DNA of 64,000 nucleotides from an uncultured Lachnoclostridium sp. (GCA_930986645.1 CAKNJS010000006.1:1-64000), one strand, 5' to 3'; numbered from the stretch's first letter, positions 26,533 through 36,198 are shown. Numbers and translations are program-made. Notes: generated from the letters alone by a model not told the origin.

Positions 26533-27177
26533 TCACACTGTCTTCCATTTTTTTACTTTCTCTTTATAAAAGATCATTCCTTCTTTTAAAATTACGGCTT
26601 TTCCATCCTTTATCTCCACCAGAGTTACCGAACAGTTCGGCGGCACTTCATCCTTCCAGAAATGCTCCGTCGAAAGATTCCCCCTGATCCTGTTTAAAAG
26701 AGAGGTCATTGCCGCCCCATGTGTAGATACAAGGATGCTCTTGTCAGCCAGATCTTCCCGCTCCTCCATCTCTCTCAGGAAATCTCCTGTACGTTCGTAG
26801 AGACAGAGAATTGTCTCCCCGTCTTCCGGAGGGATATAATTCGCCGTATCGTTAAAAAAACGATTGAACGCCTCGCTTTTCTCATCAGCCTGTTCCCCTC
26901 CGCAGAAAAGGCCTTCATAACTGCCAAAACTGATTTCCTGAAGCCGGTCATCCTCAAACAGCGGGATATCCCGCCCCTTCAGTATTATCTGTGCCGTCTC
27001 CTTTGCACGCAGCAGCGGACTGGTGTATGCAAGATCAATCGGTATATCGCGCATGCCCTCGGCCGTCTCCTCTGCGAGCCTTCTTCCATAGTCATTCAGA
27101 GGGATATCAGTCCTGCCCTGTACCTTATGTCTTCTATTCCAGTCCGTTTCACCGTGACGTACGATGTAAAGTAACAT
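26533..27177 (-). CDS. histidine phosphatase (PGM-like)
   Basis: 214 aa with the RHGET catalytic motif at residues 7-11 (phospho-histidine His8), YTSPLLRAKETA, a second FGSYEGLF motif and the C-terminal STHGA histidine. Members dephosphorylate sugar phosphates, cobalamin intermediates or phospho-proteins; the substrate is open. Its start overlaps the end of the DUF5662 gene by 29 nt with GAGGCGG inside that gene, so it is translationally coupled. Confidence 0.9.
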   Translation of the reverse strand: MLLYIVRHGETDWNRRHKVQGRTDIPLNDYGRRLAEETAEGMRDIPIDLAYTSPLLRAKETAQIILKGRDIPLFEDDRLQEISFGSYEGLFCGGEQADEKSEAFNRFFNDTANYIPPEDGETILCLYERTGDFLREMEEREDLADKSILVSTHGAAMTSLLNRIRGNLSTEHFWKDEVPPNCSVTLVEIKDGKAVILKEGMIFYKEKVKKWKTV

Positions 27178-27745
27178 AAAACCGCCTCTTTTTTATCAAA
27201 TGCTTTCCCGCATGTTTTTTCAGAACATTTTTCCTGATGTACCGGTATGTCTTCTCCTCTCCCTGCTCTGCAAGCATGTGGAGAAGCCGCTCAAGAAGAG
27301 CCCTTGTCTCCGGATGCATAAGCTCTCCCGCCTTTCCGTTCAGATAATATTCCAGCGGGTCGCTGTCCCTGTATTTCTCCCCCTTATACACCTTGCTTGC
27401 TGCAATTCTGTCAAGGAACATCTCCACCACATACCGGACCGGCATCTTCATTCCCGCCAGCAGTCTGTCTCCGTTCAGGCAGTAGTCGATCCAGTATTCA
27501 TAATGATGTTTATTCCTTCCTTTATGGTGAAGCCATGCAGATGAATATCCTTTATCCTCTCGTTCTGCATTATTGGGGCTTCGGGTGCCCTGATAGTATT
27601 TACACCCCACGAGGAATTCCGCAGGGCTGTACTTGGACAGGTCATGAAGCAGCCCCTGCCGGTACAGCCCCACCCGGAAACACTCCTTCATAACAAGAAT
27701 CTTATGCTTGGTTATAGTCTCAAAATGTGCCAGTGCCTTTATCAT
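27149..27745 (-). CDS. DUF5662-like HD-type protein
   Basis: 198 aa. The histidine pattern FRVGLYRQGLLHDLSKYSP resembles the HD of metal-dependent phosphohydrolases, followed by a second cluster (WLHHKGRNKHHYEYWIDY). I know this as the DUF5662 family, common in Lachnospiraceae, function unknown. The ATG overlaps the stop of the GH13-like gene as ATGA and its end overlaps the histidine phosphatase gene, so the three are tightly coupled. Confidence 0.8.
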   Translation of the reverse strand: MIKALAHFETITKHKILVMKECFRVGLYRQGLLHDLSKYSPAEFLVGCKYYQGTRSPNNAEREDKGYSSAWLHHKGRNKHHYEYWIDYCLNGDRLLAGMKMPVRYVVEMFLDRIAASKVYKGEKYRDSDPLEYYLNGKAGELMHPETRALLERLLHMLAEQGEEKTYRYIRKNVLKKHAGKHLIKKRRFYVTLHRTSR

Positions 27746-29523
27746 TTTTCCTGTACGCCGCCTTTTTCTGATGATTTTCTGGTTCTGGAACGGGATACAC
27801 TTTTCTTCGGCTGTTCAGGCAGTTCCACGCTTACCAGCACAGCAATGCTGCGCTCTTTCAGTTCGATCTTCTTCTGGTCTTCTACAGGTACGGGAGGATC
27901 CATAAATCCGTTTTCCGTATCTGCAGCCATGCACCATCTTTTTCCCTTTCCCGGAGACGGGAGCGCATATTCATGGGGCAGCCAGTGCATATTATATGCG
28001 GCGAAGCATTCTGTATCTCCCAGATCTTCCCCGGCATACAGCACACCCAGCTGTCTGCTGTATACTTCCGCTTTCACCTGCCATGCATTCTCTCCGTGGT
28101 AAGATACATCCGGCATGCCGCACGCAGTGCGGTCCAATCCTTTCAGCTCCTCTGCACGGTGCAGGCACGGATGTTTCTTCCGGAATGCGATCAGCTCTTT
28201 TACATAGTTGAAAAGTGTATTGTCGGTTTTCAGTTTTGTCCAGTCAACCCATCCGGTCTCATTGTCCTGACAGTATACATTATTATTGCCCTTCTGACTG
28301 TTATAGAACTCGTCTCCCGCCAGAATGCACGGCGTTCCCTGTGCCAGCAGAAGCAGCTGGAATGCATTTCTCACCTGATTCTTTCTGAGCGCCATAACAG
28401 CCTTTTTACGGCTCGGACCTTCTGCGCCGCAGTTCCAGCTGAAATTAAAATCCGGACCGTCTGTATTGTTTTCTCCATTGGCTTCATTGTGCTTGCAGTC
28501 GTAGGAAACAAGATCCCAGAGCGTAAATCCCGTCTGCGTTGTAATATAATTGCATTTTCCGTCTGATGCTGAATGATGGCTGAGAGCCCAGATAACATCA
28601 TTGATCATATTCTCATCGCCTTTCAGAAAACGGCGCATAATATTCTGGAAAGCATCATCCTTGCGCATCAGCTTGATGTCTTTAAGAAGCGGATCTGCAC
28701 AGAGCATATCCCACGGGACTGAATACGGATTTACAACAAAACCGTCCACATGATACTCCAGCATATAAAACCTGAGACATTCCAGCGCTGTCTGAGGCGG
28801 CACGTCCTGTGTAAACGGCATTTCCAGCACAACTTCAATGCCTGCCTTATGGCACTCTTTCACCATATCTTTGAGCTCATGTACCGCAGAGTTTCCGGCT
28901 GCATAAGCCTCCTTTGGAGCAAAATAATAGGCCGGTCCATATCCCCAGTAGTTAATCTTTGTTTTCGCACATTCATCAAACTCGTAGACCGGCATACACT
29001 GTATCTGGTTAATTCCCAGTTCTTTCAGATAGGGGATCTTCTCAATGACCCCGAGATATGTCCCTTTATGGGAAACTTTAGATGAAGTATGTTTTGTAAA
29101 GCCTCTGACATGCAGACTGTAAGCTGCCACTTCATTCCATGGCAGATGCAGCCTTTCGTCGTTCTCCCAGTCATACTCGGGGGATACAAGTTTTCCCCGG
29201 ATCTCATGTTCCTGAAGATCGCGCTTTCTTCCGAATACCTTCTTTCCGGCAATCTCTCTTACATACGGATCAATGCTGACCTGATCGTCGATCCTGAAAT
29301 TATATTCATATTTTTCTGCATCTATGTCTTCGACTGCCATAAACCGCACTTCACCGATCCCTTCATTTTCAGGCATATCGAATGTACATTCCGGATGTTT
29401 ACGGCCTTCCCGGTAGAGCAGGAGCTCACATTTTTTCCCTGCGGGAACCTGCACTGCAAAATTCACTTTTCTTCCCTCAACAGCCGTGCCAAAGGGCTGC
29501 GGCCTTCCTGATATCTTCTTCAT
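27742..29523 (-). CDS. GH13 isoamylase/GlgX-like protein, catalytic residues lost
   Basis: Start ATG 29523 (GAAAGGA upstream). 593 aa with an N-terminal CBM48-like part (RPQPFGTAV, YEYNFRIDDQ), the glycogen-debranching GH13 barrel (MPVYEFDE, GYGPAYYFAPKEAY) and C-terminal features (SYDCKHNEANGENNTDG, CILAGDEFYNSQKGNNN). The four catalytic regions do not match the consensus: region I DxxxNH reads LEMPFTQD, region II GFRxD reads GFVVN, and region IV HDG reads QTG. The nucleophile Asp and transition-state Asp are therefore absent. I call it a likely inactive glycan-binding or regulatory paralog of GlgX. It follows a sugar-binding lipoprotein. Confidence 0.85.
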   Translation of the reverse strand: MKKISGRPQPFGTAVEGRKVNFAVQVPAGKKCELLLYREGRKHPECTFDMPENEGIGEVRFMAVEDIDAEKYEYNFRIDDQVSIDPYVREIAGKKVFGRKRDLQEHEIRGKLVSPEYDWENDERLHLPWNEVAAYSLHVRGFTKHTSSKVSHKGTYLGVIEKIPYLKELGINQIQCMPVYEFDECAKTKINYWGYGPAYYFAPKEAYAAGNSAVHELKDMVKECHKAGIEVVLEMPFTQDVPPQTALECLRFYMLEYHVDGFVVNPYSVPWDMLCADPLLKDIKLMRKDDAFQNIMRRFLKGDENMINDVIWALSHHSASDGKCNYITTQTGFTLWDLVSYDCKHNEANGENNTDGPDFNFSWNCGAEGPSRKKAVMALRKNQVRNAFQLLLLAQGTPCILAGDEFYNSQKGNNNVYCQDNETGWVDWTKLKTDNTLFNYVKELIAFRKKHPCLHRAEELKGLDRTACGMPDVSYHGENAWQVKAEVYSRQLGVLYAGEDLGDTECFAAYNMHWLPHEYALPSPGKGKRWCMAADTENGFMDPPVPVEDQKKIELKERSIAVLVSVELPEQPKKSVSRSRTRKSSEKGGVQEK

Positions 29524-29537
29524 ATTCCGTTCCTTTC

Positions 29538-30527
29538 TCACTGCCAGCCGTCTGTTCCATACATATCGACATTTTCTTTACTGATAAAAAAAGTATCTGT
29601 ATAAGTTTCCTGTTCATAAGTCCCGCCTTCCAGAATTGCGGAAGCCGTCTTTACAGCTGTTTTTCCTATATTGATCGGAGAGACCGCCCCTGCTCCTGTC
29701 ATCGGACTGGCGAGATCTGCCAGTGCACTTTTAATCTTCGGCGAGCCGCCTGCACTGTACACCAGAATGTCATCCCTTTCCACCTCTTTCAAAGTATCAA
29801 GCACCTGCTCCGCCATATGATCATCCCCGCACATAACAGCATTAATCTGCGGATTTTCCTTCAAAACCGTCTTCAGCTGTCCCGGGATCAAACTGTAATC
29901 ATCCCCTGTGTCTATTCTGTCAACTTCAAATCCGCCCCCCGCGACCGCCTCTTCAAATCCGGTGATACGCTCATTTACCGCCGGATTTTCCGGCTGGTCC
30001 ACAATTACCAGAGAACCGCCTTCCGGCTGTCTGCCGATCAGATCGTCCCCGCATACTTTTCCCGCATTATAGTCATCCGCCCCGACAAAAGCACTGGTAA
30101 GATCTGCGGCTTCCACACGCATATATAGATTTATAACCGGGATGTCCGCCTCATTTAACGCCTCCAGAGCAGGTGTGACCGATACCGGATCTGCGGGACA
30201 GAGAAGCACAGCCTCCACTCCTTCATTGATCAGTTCCTGAATCTGTGTGTTCTGAAGCGCCGGATCCCCTCCGGCGTCCCGCACAAGCATACGGCTTTCT
30301 TCTTCCTCGATCATGGAGCCCGCTGATTCTTTAAGAACCTCGTAAAAGGGATCCGACAGGTCCGCCGCGCTGAAGCCGTACACATGACCGCCGGTCTCAT
30401 CTTCAGCGCTCTCCGTCTCTTCTACCACAGCATTATCCTCAGGAGTACCTACATTCTGTTTACATCCCGATATAAAACATACTGCAAATAAGGTCATCAG
30501 GACATATAAAATATTCCGTTTCTTCAC
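29538..30527 (-). CDS. RbsB-type sugar-binding lipoprotein
   Basis: I choose the GTG at 30527: AGGAGG nine bases upstream, and the product then begins KKRNILYVLMTLFAVCFISGC, a classical lipoprotein signal. The earlier ATG at 30557 has its RBS at the transcription start predicted from the promoter at 30574-30601. The mature 300-aa part is a periplasmic-binding-like I fold (GFSAADLSDPFYEVLKES, EAVLLCPADPVSVTPALEAL, VDQPENPAVNERITGF), as in ribose or galactose receptors. No permease or ATPase gene accompanies it in this window, so it may be a sensor rather than transporter subunit. 14 nt before the GH13-like gene. Confidence 0.85.
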   Translation of the reverse strand: MKKRNILYVLMTLFAVCFISGCKQNVGTPEDNAVVEETESAEDETGGHVYGFSAADLSDPFYEVLKESAGSMIEEEESRMLVRDAGGDPALQNTQIQELINEGVEAVLLCPADPVSVTPALEALNEADIPVINLYMRVEAADLTSAFVGADDYNAGKVCGDDLIGRQPEGGSLVIVDQPENPAVNERITGFEEAVAGGGFEVDRIDTGDDYSLIPGQLKTVLKENPQINAVMCGDDHMAEQVLDTLKEVERDDILVYSAGGSPKIKSALADLASPMTGAGAVSPINIGKTAVKTASAILEGGTYEQETYTDTFFISKENVDMYGTDGWQ

Positions 30528-30573
30528 TGCGTATATCCTCCTGATTTTGCATTTCATCGTACTTTCCTCTTTC

Positions 30574-30601
30574 ATTCTACCGTGTTTCGGGGGAATGTCA
30601 A
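30574..30601 (-). promoter_or_regulatory. sigma-A promoter of the sugar-binding/GH13-like operon
   Basis: Minus strand TTGACA (30596-30601), 16-nt spacer, TAGAAT (30574-30579). It places the start near 30567, which favours the GTG start at 30527. Confidence 0.75.
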
Positions 30602-30612
30602 TAGATTGCGGC

Positions 30613-30641
30613 TTGCTTTTTGACCTGCGATCTGATACCAT
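30613..30641 (+). promoter_or_regulatory. possible promoter of the DUF1292 gene
   Basis: TTGCTT (30613-30618), 17-nt spacer, TACCAT with an extended -10 TGA before it; lies back to back with the divergent promoter. Confidence 0.4.
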
Positions 30642-30692
30642 CATGGTACATAAATGCCGGAACAGCACGGTATATCAAAGGAGAAATTTCAT

Positions 30693-30998
30693 ATGAACGA
30701 AAATGAATCACTTACAGTAACACTGACGCTGGACAATGATGAAGAACTTGAATGTGATGTTCTTACTATCTTTGAGACAGACGGAAAGCAATACATTGCT
30801 CTCCTGCCGTTAAATGATGAGGGAGAAAGTGACGACGGGCAGATTTATCTCTACCGGCTGACTGATAATGGAGAGGGTGAGGAGCCCGGTCTTGAGAACA
30901 TCATAGATGACGAAGAATTTGACCGGGTCTCCGAAGCTTTCAATGACTGGATGGAACAGCAGGATTTCGGCGATATCGACCTCGATGATATGGAGTAG
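30693..30998 (+). CDS. DUF1292/YrzB-like acidic protein
   Basis: Start ATG 30693 (AAAGGAG upstream); the track adds 13 residues. 101 aa, very acidic, with the DUF1292 pattern TLTLDNDEELECDVLTIFE and EGQ-IYLYRL-type strands, ending in a run of Asp/Glu (DFNDW, DIDLDDME). The family accompanies the YrrK/alaS region in Bacilli but is alone here. Function unknown. Confidence 0.88.
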   Translation: MNENESLTVTLTLDNDEELECDVLTIFETDGKQYIALLPLNDEGESDDGQIYLYRLTDNGEGEEPGLENIIDDEEFDRVSEAFNDWMEQQDFGDIDLDDME

Positions 30999-31021
30999 AG
31001 CTGCCACAATATACAATCGTT

Positions 31022-32854
31022 TCAGCTGTCTTCCAGCAGTTCATCCACAAAACGGGAGGGCTCAGATGCTTTCCCGTTTTTTGTTTTCACATAACAGACC
31101 GTAAGCTGTTCCCTCGCCCGTGTCATTCCCACATAGAACAGCCTTCTTTCTTCCTCTGTCTCCCTGTCTGTCTTTGCCTTTTTATACGGGATCTGCCCTT
31201 CATTCGCCTCGATAAGGAAAACAGAATCAAACTCCAGACCTTTTGCCGCATGCAGGGTCATCAGGCGGACGCCCTCCTGTTTCATACTCCTCTGCTGTTC
31301 TTTGATCCTCAGCATTTCTGTATACTCCTCGATATGACGGAACCACTCTTCTATGGAGGCAAACTGCTTGGCTGACTCTTCCAGTTCGGCAAGAATTTCA
31401 TTCAGATCAGAACGTTCCGTATGGTGTGTATATGCATAGTCTTTGATAAAATCATCATAGCCGATCCTTTTTCGTATATACTGAATCCCCGCATACGGAG
31501 CCATTTTCGCCAGCATTTTCACATCCCACTCAAACTGGTCAACTCTGTCCATCATCCAGTCCTTGTCACAGTAGAATTTCCGGATCTCCTCAAATGAAAT
31601 CTCTCTCCCCGTCAGGCTGTCCCTTCCGATATACCGTTTCGGCCGGTTCATTACCTGAAGGAAGTCCCTTCTCTCTCTCTTTCCCAGCGCCAGCCGCATA
31701 TATGCCTGAATATCCTTCGCTATAAAATGATTGTATATATTAGGGAGATGTTCCTTCATCTGAAACGGGATACGGCGTTCGATCAGTTCTTCGACTACAG
31801 GTCTCGCATCTGTATGTATCCGGAAAAGCACCGCCGTTTCTTCCGGCTCATACCCGGCATCAATACGCTTTTCAATCTCATCCGCAACATAACCGGCTTC
31901 CTCGGCCGGATCTTTTAATTCCTGAATATGCAGACATTTTCCCCGTTCTTTCACTGCCGTCAGGTCCTTGTAAAACCGTCTCTGGTTGTGACTGATCAGT
32001 TTCAGAGAATTTCTGACGATATTCCCGGTGGAACGGTAATTTTTACCGAGGGTAATCTGCCTTGCATCAGGATAATCTTTCAGAAATTGGAACATAAGTT
32101 CAGAATCAGCCCCGCGGAATCCATAGATTGCCTGATCATCATCGCCCACAACATAAAGATTGTTTTCCGGAAGCGCAAGCATACGGATCACATCATACTG
32201 CACCCGGTTAATATCCTGAAATTCGTCTACCAGAATATACTTGAACTTCTTCTGCCACAGTTCCAATACATCCGGCCTTGATTCAAACAATTCATAACAC
32301 ACGACAAGCATATCATCAAAGTCTATTTTTCTGAGCGATTTTCTTCGTTCTTCGTATGCTCTGTATATCTCTCTGAATGCTTCTGCATTGACTTTTGCTG
32401 ACACAAACTCGTCTAAAGGCAGTCTGTTGTTTTTGATCTTCCCGATTTCTTCCGCGATATCCTGCAGGAAATCCTCTTCGTCAAACACTTCAAGTTCCTG
32501 TCTGGATATGACTTCTCTGAGTATCTGGTATTTTTCTTCTTCCGACAGAATGTTGCGGCTGTCCATCCTGTAGGCCCACTTTAATATGCCATAATAAATC
32601 CCGTGAAAGGTGCCGGCTGTCACGGGAATACTTTTACTGCCCATCAGGGCGCTCAGTCTTGTTTTCATCTCGGTGGCAGCATAACGGGTAAATGTTACAA
32701 CAAGAATTTCCTCCGGCTTTACGCCGCATTTCTCAATCAGCCAGCGGATCCTGTTTACGATCGTAAGCGTCTTACCCGAACCGGGCCCTGCCAGTACCTG
32801 ACAGGGCCCGGTTCCATGAATGACCGCCTCTTTCTGCCTCTCATTAAATTTCAT
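31022..32854 (-). CDS. UvrD/PcrA-type ATP-dependent helicase
   Basis: ATG 32854 is used; a TTG four codons earlier is the track start. 610 aa, shorter than PcrA (about 720). All superfamily 1A motifs are present: [15 protein letters not shown] (I), [15 protein letters not shown] (Ia), VDEFQDINR (II, DEFQ), [14 protein letters not shown] (III), LGKNYRST (IV), [17 protein letters not shown] (V), [15 protein letters not shown] (VI). The 2B region is shortened and the PcrA C-terminal polymerase-binding tail is missing. It overlaps gltX by 11 nt. Confidence 0.93.
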   Translation of the reverse strand: MKFNERQKEAVIHGTGPCQVLAGPGSGKTLTIVNRIRWLIEKCGVKPEEILVVTFTRYAATEMKTRLSALMGSKSIPVTAGTFHGIYYGILKWAYRMDSRNILSEEEKYQILREVISRQELEVFDEEDFLQDIAEEIGKIKNNRLPLDEFVSAKVNAEAFREIYRAYEERRKSLRKIDFDDMLVVCYELFESRPDVLELWQKKFKYILVDEFQDINRVQYDVIRMLALPENNLYVVGDDDQAIYGFRGADSELMFQFLKDYPDARQITLGKNYRSTGNIVRNSLKLISHNQRRFYKDLTAVKERGKCLHIQELKDPAEEAGYVADEIEKRIDAGYEPEETAVLFRIHTDARPVVEELIERRIPFQMKEHLPNIYNHFIAKDIQAYMRLALGKRERRDFLQVMNRPKRYIGRDSLTGREISFEEIRKFYCDKDWMMDRVDQFEWDVKMLAKMAPYAGIQYIRKRIGYDDFIKDYAYTHHTERSDLNEILAELEESAKQFASIEEWFRHIEEYTEMLRIKEQQRSMKQEGVRLMTLHAAKGLEFDSVFLIEANEGQIPYKKAKTDRETEEERRLFYVGMTRAREQLTVCYVKTKNGKASEPSRFVDELLEDS

Positions 32855-34307
32855 GTAATTTCTCAATTCCTCTGCGGATCCTGCGAAGAGATTCCTCTTT
32901 TCCGAACACTTCCATCAGCTCAGTCGCGCCTCCCGGTGTGCTCTGCTTGCCTGAAACAGCCGTTCTCAAGGGCCACATCACATATCCGATCTTATAACCT
33001 TTTTCTCCTGCAAATCCTTTCAGCATCTCAAAGAGGGCATCATTGCTGAAGTCCTCCTGTGCCTCAAGGAGCGGAAGCACTTCCTCCAGCAGTGCAAGTC
33101 CTTTTTCCGGATCCGTCTTCATCTTCTTATGTCTGTAGAGCTCACAGTCATAATCCGGAAGCTCTTCGATAAAATCAATCTGGTCATTTATATCCGGGAA
33201 TATTTCAATTCTTGTTTTCACAAGCGCCGCTATCTTCTTAAGGTCATAATCCTTCGTAACCGTCTTTCTGATATACGGCTCAGCCATCTCGTAAAATCTG
33301 TCGAAATCCATCGCCTTCAAATATTCCCCGTTCATCCACTTCAGCTTCGTCGTATCAAACACAGCCGGCGATTTGCTCATATGACGGTAGTCGAATTCTT
33401 TCACCAGTTCTTCAAGAGAGAAGATCTCGCAGTTATCTGACGGGCACCATCCGAGAAGAGCCACATAGTTGACAACTGCTTCCGAGACAAACCCCTGATC
33501 GATCAGATCTTCATAAGAAGAATGTCCGCTTCTCTTGCTCAGCTTCTTGTGATTTTCATCTGTAATAAGAGGACAGTGGACGTATACCGGCACTTCCCAT
33601 CCAAACGCATCATAGAGGCGGTTGTATTTCGGGGCGGATGCCAGATACTCGTTCCCTCTCACAACGTGTGTGATTCCCATCAGATGGTCATCCACTACAT
33701 TTGCAAAATTATAAGTGGGAAACCCGTCTGATTTAATCAGGATCATATCATCCAGCTCTGCATTTGGGACCGTAATATCCCCGTATATTTCATCATGAAA
33801 TGTAGTCACGCCTTCATTGGGCACGTTCAGGCGGATTACCCACGGCTTCCCGGCTGCCAGATTCGCCTCCACCTCTTCACGGCTCAGACCGAGGCAGTGC
33901 TTATCATATACGACAATGTCTGTTCCGTCCTCGGAGACCGACGTCTTTAAAGACTCAAGACGCTCTTTATCACAGAAGCAGTAGTATGCGTCCCCCTGCT
34001 CCACAAGCTGTTTTGCATACTTCAGATATATTCCCTCAGCCTGTCTCTCACTCTGGATATAAGGACCGTATCCTCCATCCTTATCCGGTCCTTCGTCATG
34101 AACCAGTCCGGTCTTTGCCAGTGTTCTGTATATAATGTCCGTAGCTCCTTCCACATAGCGTTCCTGATCCGTATCCTCCACACGGAGAATAAAATCTCCT
34201 CCTTCGTGTTTCGCGATCAGATACGCGTAAAGCGCTGTTCTTAAGTTGCCCACATGCATCCGGCCTGTCGGGCTGGGTGCGAATCTTGTTCTTACTCGGT
34301 TGCTCAT
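32844..34307 (-). CDS. gltX: glutamyl-tRNA synthetase
   Basis: 487 aa, class I synthetase. HIGH-type motif [18 protein letters not shown] near residue 9, KMSKS-type HKKLSKRSG near 250. Charges tRNA-Glu (and often tRNA-Gln, followed by the amidotransferase GatCAB). 22 nt after the Sir2-like gene, overlapping the helicase. Confidence 0.97.
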   Translation of the reverse strand: MSNRVRTRFAPSPTGRMHVGNLRTALYAYLIAKHEGGDFILRVEDTDQERYVEGATDIIYRTLAKTGLVHDEGPDKDGGYGPYIQSERQAEGIYLKYAKQLVEQGDAYYCFCDKERLESLKTSVSEDGTDIVVYDKHCLGLSREEVEANLAAGKPWVIRLNVPNEGVTTFHDEIYGDITVPNAELDDMILIKSDGFPTYNFANVVDDHLMGITHVVRGNEYLASAPKYNRLYDAFGWEVPVYVHCPLITDENHKKLSKRSGHSSYEDLIDQGFVSEAVVNYVALLGWCPSDNCEIFSLEELVKEFDYRHMSKSPAVFDTTKLKWMNGEYLKAMDFDRFYEMAEPYIRKTVTKDYDLKKIAALVKTRIEIFPDINDQIDFIEELPDYDCELYRHKKMKTDPEKGLALLEEVLPLLEAQEDFSNDALFEMLKGFAGEKGYKIGYVMWPLRTAVSGKQSTPGGATELMEVFGKEESLRRIRRGIEKLHEI

Positions 34308-34329
34308 TTTCTCTCTCCAATTTCAGTCT

Positions 34330-35079
34330 TTAAATATTTTCTTTCTTATATTCAGATACCATGCTGGCAAGGAATTCATCGCTCCGTCCGCGGATCACAA
34401 TATCCGCCCTCTGATCCGAATAATGTTCTGTCTCTGTTACCAGAATCAGATTCGGTCCGGTATAATACTGAATCAGCTGGCTGCACAGAGGGGTTGTCAG
34501 ATTTGCCCCCAGTACCAGCAGCGTATCCGCCTTCTCCACTTCCTGCGCGGCCTGTGTCATAACTGCATTATTAATCATCTCGCCGAACAGACACACCTGA
34601 GGGCGGATCGCCGTCATGCACTTTTCGCAGAGCGGCACACCTTTTGCAGCTTTTATATACTCTATCGGATATTTTCTCCCGCACACGGGACACGCATTGT
34701 CAAACACCGTGCCTTTCATATTCAGGACATTTCTGCATCCGGCTCGATCCTCAAGTCCTGCAATGCGCCGGGTTATGATCGAATCGATAAGTCCGTAATC
34801 CTGCAGTTCCTTAAGAGCCAGAAATCCCTTTCCCGGGGAGACTTCTGCTGCTTTCAGGATAACTTCTTTGTAAAAGCGGAAAAACAGTTCCTTTCTTGCC
34901 GAATAGAAAGCACTGCTGAATATTTCCTCAAAGGAATATCCGTACTTTTCTTCGATCTCATAGGATTCCTGTCCGTCACGCAGAAGCGGATACCCGCTCT
35001 CCGCCATCAGACCTGCACCGCTTAAAACCACGGTATAACTGCTGTCCTTCAAAATCTGAAGCATATTTTTTTCTCTCAT
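34330..35079 (-). CDS. Sir2-like protein lacking catalytic residues
   Basis: 249 aa with the overall sirtuin order: VVLSGAGLMAESGYPLLRD (GAG-ESGIPxFR), ITRRIAGLEDRAG (in place of TQNIDGLHxxAG), NMKGTVFDNACPVC (in place of ELHG), zinc Cys CPVC and CEKC, IRPQVCLFGEMI (RPxVVxFGE), GANLTTPLCSQL. The invariant Asn-Asp of TQNID and the catalytic His of ELHG are changed (RRIAG; NMKG). NAD-dependent deacylase activity is therefore unlikely, although NAD-binding or binding to acyl groups may remain. It is the first gene of the sir2-gltX-helicase operon. Confidence 0.85.
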   Translation of the reverse strand: MREKNMLQILKDSSYTVVLSGAGLMAESGYPLLRDGQESYEIEEKYGYSFEEIFSSAFYSARKELFFRFYKEVILKAAEVSPGKGFLALKELQDYGLIDSIITRRIAGLEDRAGCRNVLNMKGTVFDNACPVCGRKYPIEYIKAAKGVPLCEKCMTAIRPQVCLFGEMINNAVMTQAAQEVEKADTLLVLGANLTTPLCSQLIQYYTGPNLILVTETEHYSDQRADIVIRGRSDEFLASMVSEYKKENI

Positions 35080-35141
35080 AGAAGTCCCCTCCCTTCTGCC
35101 GCCGCAAATGCCGGCAGACCATGTTTCTGTAATATATCGAT

Positions 35142-35170
35142 ATTATAAAACAATTCGAAGGAATCTTCAA
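35142..35170 (-). promoter_or_regulatory. sigma-A promoter of the sir2-gltX operon
   Basis: Minus strand TTGAAG (35165-35170), 17-nt spacer, TATAAT (35142-35147). Confidence 0.7.
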
Positions 35171-35175
35171 CAATC

Positions 35176-36198
35176 CTATGGCGTTTCTCTGACAAGCAGC
35201 TCAATGTCCTCCGGAAGCCCCGTTGAATCTATAATCGGGCAGGCAGCCGCATCTATCGTTTCCAGCTGTGAACCGTCAAATGCCCCGGCAGCAAAACGCT
35301 CAACATGGGACGGAACTTTATAAGTCCCGGTTCTTCCGGCGGGGAAAGCAAGGATGCACGATCCGTTTTCCGAATAGAGTATTCCTTGTTCTGCATAATA
35401 CTCTCCCGAAGGCGCCATCTCATACCACTCTATATTGGAAAGCCCTGAAAAAGCTCCCTCTTCAATATATGTAATATTAGACGGAATACGCATCTCGCGC
35501 ACCTCAGGAAATCCTGCCGCAAATGTACCTGCAGCAATTCCCGTGCATCCCTCAGACGGCAGTTCCAGATATTCGTCAGCCGCAATAAGAGCCGGATCGG
35601 CAACTCCGTAAATCATCCCTGTGTCGTTGACAAGGAACCCGTTCACCACGCCCGCCGGCGGTCCGGCCGGACTTTCCGGAGGGATGACCGCCTCCGGATC
35701 TGTTTCTTCTCCCTCATATCCGTCCATCCCGGTATCAGCCGCCGTATTTCCAGCTTCTCCGGATATTGTACTTTCCGAAGTACCAAAGTGCTGTTCTGCC
35801 GGCGGCACCGCAGATATATTCATACTGTCTTCCGCCGTCATTACCGGGCTTGCGTCTCCTTGTTTATCTGATTCCGGATAAACAGGCACATCTTCCGCCG
35901 TTATATTTCTATTCACGGGCACTGCTGTATCTCTCTCATTCACATCTGCTGTCTCCGGCACCGGCATTACGGAAGGCAGCCATGTAATGTCCGCAGTTTC
36001 CGACATTCCGTTTCCCGCTTCATATACCGCATTTCCCGCGTCAGGCGCTTTGTCACCCTGAACCGGTCTTCTGCCGGTATACACTCCCGCGGCCATAATC
36101 AGAAAAGCCGCAAATACGACTAAAACTTTAGAGATTCTGGGCGCAGCCTCCGCCGAAAATCTTTCTCTGTAAAGTGTCCCGCACAATTCCATTTCCAT
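35176..36198 (-). CDS. membrane protein with C-terminal LRR (BspA-type)
   Basis: Start ATG 36198 (AAAGGA upstream); the track ORF is 30 codons longer. 340 aa: about 24 cytoplasmic residues, one membrane helix (ISKVLVVFAAFLIMAAGVYTG), a long low-complexity Pro/Glu/Thr-rich stalk, and C-terminal BspA-type leucine-rich repeats (VREMRIPSNITYIEEGAFSG, TYKVPSHVERFAAGAFDG). Extracellular, probably a binding or adhesion protein; ligand unknown. It is between the purB terminator and the Sir2-like promoter. Confidence 0.75.
   Translation of the reverse strand: MEMELCGTLYRERFSAEAAPRISKVLVVFAAFLIMAAGVYTGRRPVQGDKAPDAGNAVYEAGNGMSETADITWLPSVMPVPETADVNERDTAVPVNRNITAEDVPVYPESDKQGDASPVMTAEDSMNISAVPPAEQHFGTSESTISGEAGNTAADTGMDGYEGEETDPEAVIPPESPAGPPAGVVNGFLVNDTGMIYGVADPALIAADEYLELPSEGCTGIAAGTFAAGFPEVREMRIPSNITYIEEGAFSGLSNIEWYEMAPSGEYYAEQGILYSENGSCILAFPAGRTGTYKVPSHVERFAAGAFDGSQLETIDAAACPIIDSTGLPEDIELLVRETP

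Noticed and set aside
34308-34329. T-box leader before gltX
   Set aside because: Only 22 nt separate sir2-like and gltX genes.
35176-36198. anti-sigma factor of the RsgI type
   Set aside because: The membrane helix and Pro/Thr-rich stalk recall RsgI, but the N-terminal RsgI domain is absent and there is no sigma-I gene beside it; the LRR fits better.
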